The notes beneath the pieces were generated by a model. The model was not told where the DNA came from. It saw nothing but the letters and a program-made list of their open reading frames with translations, and made no database searches. A stretch of 64,000 nt of DNA from Pedobacter xixiisoli (lineage in GTDB: Bacteria; Bacteroidota; Bacteroidia; Sphingobacteriales; Sphingobacteriaceae): NCBI RefSeq assembly GCF_900215335.1, contig NZ_OCMT01000004.1, positions 186,001 through 250,000 of the forward strand, read 5' to 3'. Each line of letters starts with the position of its first letter. Positions within the stretch are counted from its first letter, which is position 1. Both the position numbers and the translations under genes were made by a program. Shown piece after piece: positions 61,006-64,000 of the stretch.

Positions 61006-61452
61006 ATGAAAAAGTTTTTATCTGCTCTTTTCCTTTTTACAGCAATTGCAGTTTCTGCATTGGCACAGCCTAAAATGCCAACTCCAGAAGAAATAGCAAA
61101 AAAGAACGTAGACGAATTAGAAACTCGTTTAAAACTTACACCTACTCAAAAAGGTGTAATCTACAATTACGCCTACAACATGGCCAAAGAGCAAGTGGTT
61201 TTAATGAAAAAACAACAGGCAACTGGCTACGATGACGAGGAAGTAACCAAAATTTATCGTCTAAGTAACGAAACCAATAAAAACATCAAGGCAGTTTTGA
61301 AGCCTGAGCAAGCTTTAGAATATGATAAAATTGTAGAGGAACGCTTAGCAGGTATCGACCCTAAAAAGAAAAAGAAGAAGAAAAAAGGTGAAGAAGAGGA
61401 AAAAGTAGTAGGTATAGAAGGCTTAAAATCAGTGAAAGCTGGTCAGCCGTGA
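61006..61452 (+). CDS. Small secreted helical protein, Spy/CpxP-like layout
   Basis: 148 aa with signal peptide ending SALAQ. A pair of LTPTQKGVIYNY and LKPEQALEYDKI motifs flanks a helical core, resembling the LTxxQ pattern of Spy/CpxP-like periplasmic proteins. The C-terminus is Lys/Glu-rich. Function inferred weakly. Overlaps the next gene by 4 bp. Confidence 0.65.
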   Translation: MKKFLSALFLFTAIAVSALAQPKMPTPEEIAKKNVDELETRLKLTPTQKGVIYNYAYNMAKEQVVLMKKQQATGYDDEEVTKIYRLSNETNKNIKAVLKPEQALEYDKIVEERLAGIDPKKKKKKKKGEEEEKVVGIEGLKSVKAGQP

Positions 61453-61823
61453 GCTTACAACTCTTAGATTATCTTTTCACCATTGTACATCTGCTCATCA
61501 TTGGAGCAAATCTTTTTGCTTGGATATGGCCTAAAACCAGAAAAATCCATCTTTATATTGTAGCTATCACCTTATTTTGCTGGTTAATTTTGGGCATTTG
61601 GTACGGCATCGGCTATTGCCCAGTTACCGATTGGCAATGGGAGGTGAAGACCAAATTAGGGGAAACCAATTTACCAAGCTCCTTCGTTAAGTACTACCTA
61701 GACAAAATTTCTGGCAAAGATATTCCAGACACTACTGTCGATTTCATCACTTTAATCTCATTTTTGGCAGCTATTATTTGTTCTATCAAAATCAACTTTT
61801 TTAACAAAAGACAAACCAATTAA
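61449..61823 (+). CDS. DUF2784 family membrane protein
   Basis: 124 aa from GTG 61449, overlapping the upstream stop (GTGA). Three membrane helices (about 6-22, 28-50, 100-118) and the DUF2784 signature IGYCPVTDWQWEVK. Function unknown. Confidence 0.82.
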   Translation: MSLQLLDYLFTIVHLLIIGANLFAWIWPKTRKIHLYIVAITLFCWLILGIWYGIGYCPVTDWQWEVKTKLGETNLPSSFVKYYLDKISGKDIPDTTVDFITLISFLAAIICSIKINFFNKRQTN

Positions 61824-61828
61824 CGCTT

Positions 61829-62722
61829 ATGAAATTTCTAAAAATAGTTGCTCTACTTTTTTGTTTCATCACAGGTAAGGCCACTGCGCAAACAGTTAAT
61901 ATTCCTTTCGAATTAACGAATTACAACAACATTTCGATCGAGACTGTACTTAACAAAAAAGACACAGTTAAACTGATGTTTCATTTAGCGGCATCCTCAG
62001 TTACCTTAACAGAAGAAGCATTACAAAAAATTAACAGTATCAAATTTGAAAGAACCGATAGTGTAAATAGCTGGGGCGGCTCGGGAAATACATCGAGGTT
62101 CAGCAAGAGCAACGAGCTACAAATTGGCAGCTTAGTTTGGGAAAAAACGCCAATTTGGGAGAATAAAAATTCTGGTCAAAATACAAGTGGTAAATTTGGA
62201 CTAGACTTATTTAAAGGAAAAATCATTAGCATCGATTTTGAGAAGAAAATCATCAGCATTAGCGAAGAACTTCCAAAAAACATCGAGAAATATCAAAAGT
62301 TAAATATCGACTACAAAGACGACATGATGTTTGTAGCCGCTAATTGCGAAGTTGGAGGAGCCTCCATTGCCAATAAGTTTTTAATCCATTCGGGGTATGC
62401 TGGTTCGATTTTATTTGATGACCAGTTCTCCAATGCAAATAAACTATCAGACCGACTTAAAATTACTAGTGAAAAACAGTTGAAAGATTCTTACGGCAAT
62501 GTTTTAAAAACAAAAAAGGCAATTTTACCAACCTTCGCTTTAAGCAATTTCAATCTTAAAAATATTCCAGTGGGCTTTTTTGATGGCGCTATGGGTCGTC
62601 AGAAAATGAGTGTATTGGGCGGCGATATTTTAAAGCGCTTTAACATCGTTATCGATGCCAAACGTGAGTTCATTTACCTTAAACCAAATAAATTGAAAAA
62701 TGCAGCTTATTTGGATGTTTAA
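61829..62722 (+). CDS. Secreted aspartyl-protease-like protein without catalytic Asp
   Basis: 297 aa, signal peptide ending ATAQ. Two retropepsin-like halves: LMFHLAASSVTLT and FLIHSGYAGSILFD sit where DTG motifs would be, preceded by typical strands, with GLDLFKGKIISID and LGGDILKRFNIVID later as in pepsin folds. Both Asp-Thr-Gly sites are altered, so it is probably a non-catalytic binding protein. 5 bp after DUF2784. Confidence 0.7.
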   Translation: MKFLKIVALLFCFITGKATAQTVNIPFELTNYNNISIETVLNKKDTVKLMFHLAASSVTLTEEALQKINSIKFERTDSVNSWGGSGNTSRFSKSNELQIGSLVWEKTPIWENKNSGQNTSGKFGLDLFKGKIISIDFEKKIISISEELPKNIEKYQKLNIDYKDDMMFVAANCEVGGASIANKFLIHSGYAGSILFDDQFSNANKLSDRLKITSEKQLKDSYGNVLKTKKAILPTFALSNFNLKNIPVGFFDGAMGRQKMSVLGGDILKRFNIVIDAKREFIYLKPNKLKNAAYLDV

Positions 62723-62725
62723 ACA

Positions 62726-63658
62726 TTAAATCCCCACTACATCCTTTTTCTTTCTATTTTTCATTCCCTTTGGAATAAGCGCTAAAACTTCCTCTTTTAA
62801 TGCATTGAGCATTTTCTTCTTCACGAAGCTTTTATGCGTTACCAAACTGATTTCGCGTACTGGCTCTGGCGACCTAAAGTAACGTACTTTGTTCAGTTGC
62901 TTGGTATTTAAATCATGTAGCGAAAGCTCGGGCAAAAGTGTTGTTCCATCGTTTACATCCACCATTCTAATCAAAGTTTCTACACTTCCTGTATTGTAAG
63001 TTAGGGCTTGCAGCTTATTGTTTTTGGTAGACCTGCAAATATTCAACACCTGCGAGCGCATGCAATGTCCTTCGTTTAGCAACCAAATATTTTCCTCTTC
63101 AAAATCTTCGGCATCGATGGTTTTCTTCTTGTAAAGCTTGCTGTTTTTACTCACATAACCCACAAAGGTTTCATAATATAAAGGTTGTTCACTAATGTTG
63201 GCATCAATCAGAGGAGTTGCCAAAATACCACAATCAATTACGCCAGTTTTTAAATGGTGAATGATATCTTCTGTAGTGTATTCCCAAATCATCAACTTTA
63301 AATCTGGATATTTACCTAACATCGAAGCAATTACTTCTGGCAATAAATACGGAGCAATAGTTGGGATAATACCAATCTTTAACTCTCCGGTAATTTCCTG
63401 CTCTTGGTCGCTAATAATTTCCTTGATCTTGCTATTTTCTTGCAATACAATTCTAGCCTGCTCTATAATTTGTACACCAATTTCTGTAGGCGTTACCGGC
63501 TGTTTGCTTCTATCGAAAAGTTTTACGCCAAGAAATTCTTCCAACTTTTGTATCTGCATACTTAAGGTGGGCTGGGTTACAAAACACTTTTCTGCAGCAC
63601 TTACAAAACTTCTGTAAGTATCTACCGCAACAATATATTCGAGCTGAACTAAAGTCAT
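62726..63658 (-). CDS. oxyR: OxyR, hydrogen-peroxide-responsive LysR regulator
   Basis: 310 aa. N-terminal LysR HTH (FVSAAEKCFVTQPTLSMQIQK) and a LysR substrate domain. The peroxide-sensing pair is present at the same numbers as in E. coli: C199 in GHCMR and C208 in LNICR. Oxidation should form a disulfide and activate stress genes, plausibly including the nearby superoxide dismutase. Convergent with the upstream operon. Confidence 0.93.
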   Translation of the reverse strand: MTLVQLEYIVAVDTYRSFVSAAEKCFVTQPTLSMQIQKLEEFLGVKLFDRSKQPVTPTEIGVQIIEQARIVLQENSKIKEIISDQEQEITGELKIGIIPTIAPYLLPEVIASMLGKYPDLKLMIWEYTTEDIIHHLKTGVIDCGILATPLIDANISEQPLYYETFVGYVSKNSKLYKKKTIDAEDFEEENIWLLNEGHCMRSQVLNICRSTKNNKLQALTYNTGSVETLIRMVDVNDGTTLLPELSLHDLNTKQLNKVRYFRSPEPVREISLVTHKSFVKKKMLNALKEEVLALIPKGMKNRKKKDVVGI

Positions 63659-63728
63659 ATAGTTAAAATTGATATTAATTTTCTTTAACTATAAATTTAA
63701 ACAATATTTATTAAAAAAGAAATCAACC

Positions 63729-63772
63729 ATTAAGGAGTTAAGATAAATTAAGAGCTAACTTAACTCTTTAAT
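63729..63772 (-). terminator. Terminator of DUF4249 gene
   Basis: 14-bp stem, one mismatch, ATTAAGGAGTTAAG / CTTAACTCTTTAAT, 16-bp loop, 17 bp past the stop on the minus strand, followed by T-rich sequence. Confidence 0.65.
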
Positions 63773-63788
63773 GATTTTTATACTCCCA

Positions 63789-64000
63789 CTACTGTACCGT
63801 ATATTCCTTACTTTGTATAGTGTGTGCACTGAAATAACCTATTGCACCGCCTTTAATGTTGGTGACAGGGTTGGCTGGAGCTGCACTATCGCCACCACCC
63901 TGCGCTCCGTTATCTACACTAAACCAATATTTGTAAACGGGTTCGTCAATGGTTAAAAACTCCAACTTAATTCTATCACCTTTTTTAAGCTTACTTTCAT
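63789..64000 (-). CDS. DUF4249 family protein, C-terminal end only
   Basis: Read from the window edge to TAG at 63789. About 70 residues: strands KKGDRIKLEFLTID and YKYWFSVDNG, then NPVTNIKGGAIGYFSAHTI, the C-terminal signature of DUF4249. These are secreted lipoproteins usually next to TonB-dependent receptors; the rest lies outside the window. Confidence 0.8.
   Translation of the reverse strand, partial: ESKLKKGDRIKLEFLTIDEPVYKYWFSVDNGAQGGGDSAAPANPVTNIKGGAIGYFSAHTIQSKEYTVQ

Overview
The window is AT-rich DNA from a Bacteroidetes chromosome, most likely Pedobacter or a close Sphingobacteriaceae relative. Pointers are the SusC/SusD pair with its FecI/FecR regulators, the acpP-fabF-rnc block next to an IPExxxVDY protein and pyk, promoters with the Bacteroidetes -7 form TAnnTTTG (for example TATATTTG at 532-539 and 60080-60087), DUF4249, DUF5689 and DUF6600-type proteins, and dispersed palindromic repeats typical of the phylum. 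Genus assignment is inference.

Layout. 1-6600: end of a TatD-like hydrolase, a thioredoxin-fold protein, a GH3 beta-N-acetylhexosaminidase, an outer-membrane barrel protein, a small hydrophilic protein, and a PQQ-type sugar dehydrogenase coupled to a cytochrome c. 6602-15660 (minus strand): an ECF sigma/FecR/SusC/SusD nutrient-uptake locus ending in a secreted DUF218 protein and a DUF5689 lipoprotein. 15984-18972: a DPP-IV-type peptidase and a YdeI-like protein.

19032-31344 is a roughly 12.3 kb integrated genomic island. It lies in the 3' end of tRNA-Ser(GGA), is bounded by a perfect 26-bp direct repeat, and has an IntDOT-like integrase beside the tRNA. Its cargo looks like biological-conflict modules: a Panacea(SocA)-domain protein coupled to a 646-aa coiled-coil/membrane protein; a P-loop kinase-like NTPase, PIN-GNAT-PUA-like fusion and ASCH protein operon; a second tyrosine recombinase coupled to a C39-like cysteine peptidase; a trypsin-like protease with an unassigned helical N-terminus; and a lipoprotein plus secreted protein pair behind a highly structured leader. 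About 950 bp at 28013-28963 hold no gene but many palindromes and short repeats. These modules are the best candidates for an undescribed system; function is inferred from domains and context only.

31503-43522 is mostly housekeeping: pyk, IPExxxVDY protein, acpP, fabF, rnc, an acyltransferase, yicC, gmk, nadD, glnS, a B12-binding protein and an enoyl-CoA hydratase. 43674-49418 is a signalling operon: sigma-54 activator, PAS histidine kinase, single-domain response regulator, and a receiver-PAS-kinase-like protein that lacks the phospho-accepting His. 49625-50718 is a YtxH/holin-like envelope-stress operon. 50798-59474 holds an RsmI-like methyltransferase, a DUF6600 protein, a nucleoid-associated protein, an AraC-type regulator, an SDR oxidoreductase, a bestrophin, a membrane protein, an RlmI-like methyltransferase and CsaA. 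59567-64000 holds a tRNA-adenosine-deaminase-like protein, Mn-type superoxide dismutase, three small envelope proteins, OxyR and the end of a DUF4249 protein; SOD and OxyR together suggest oxidative-stress defence.
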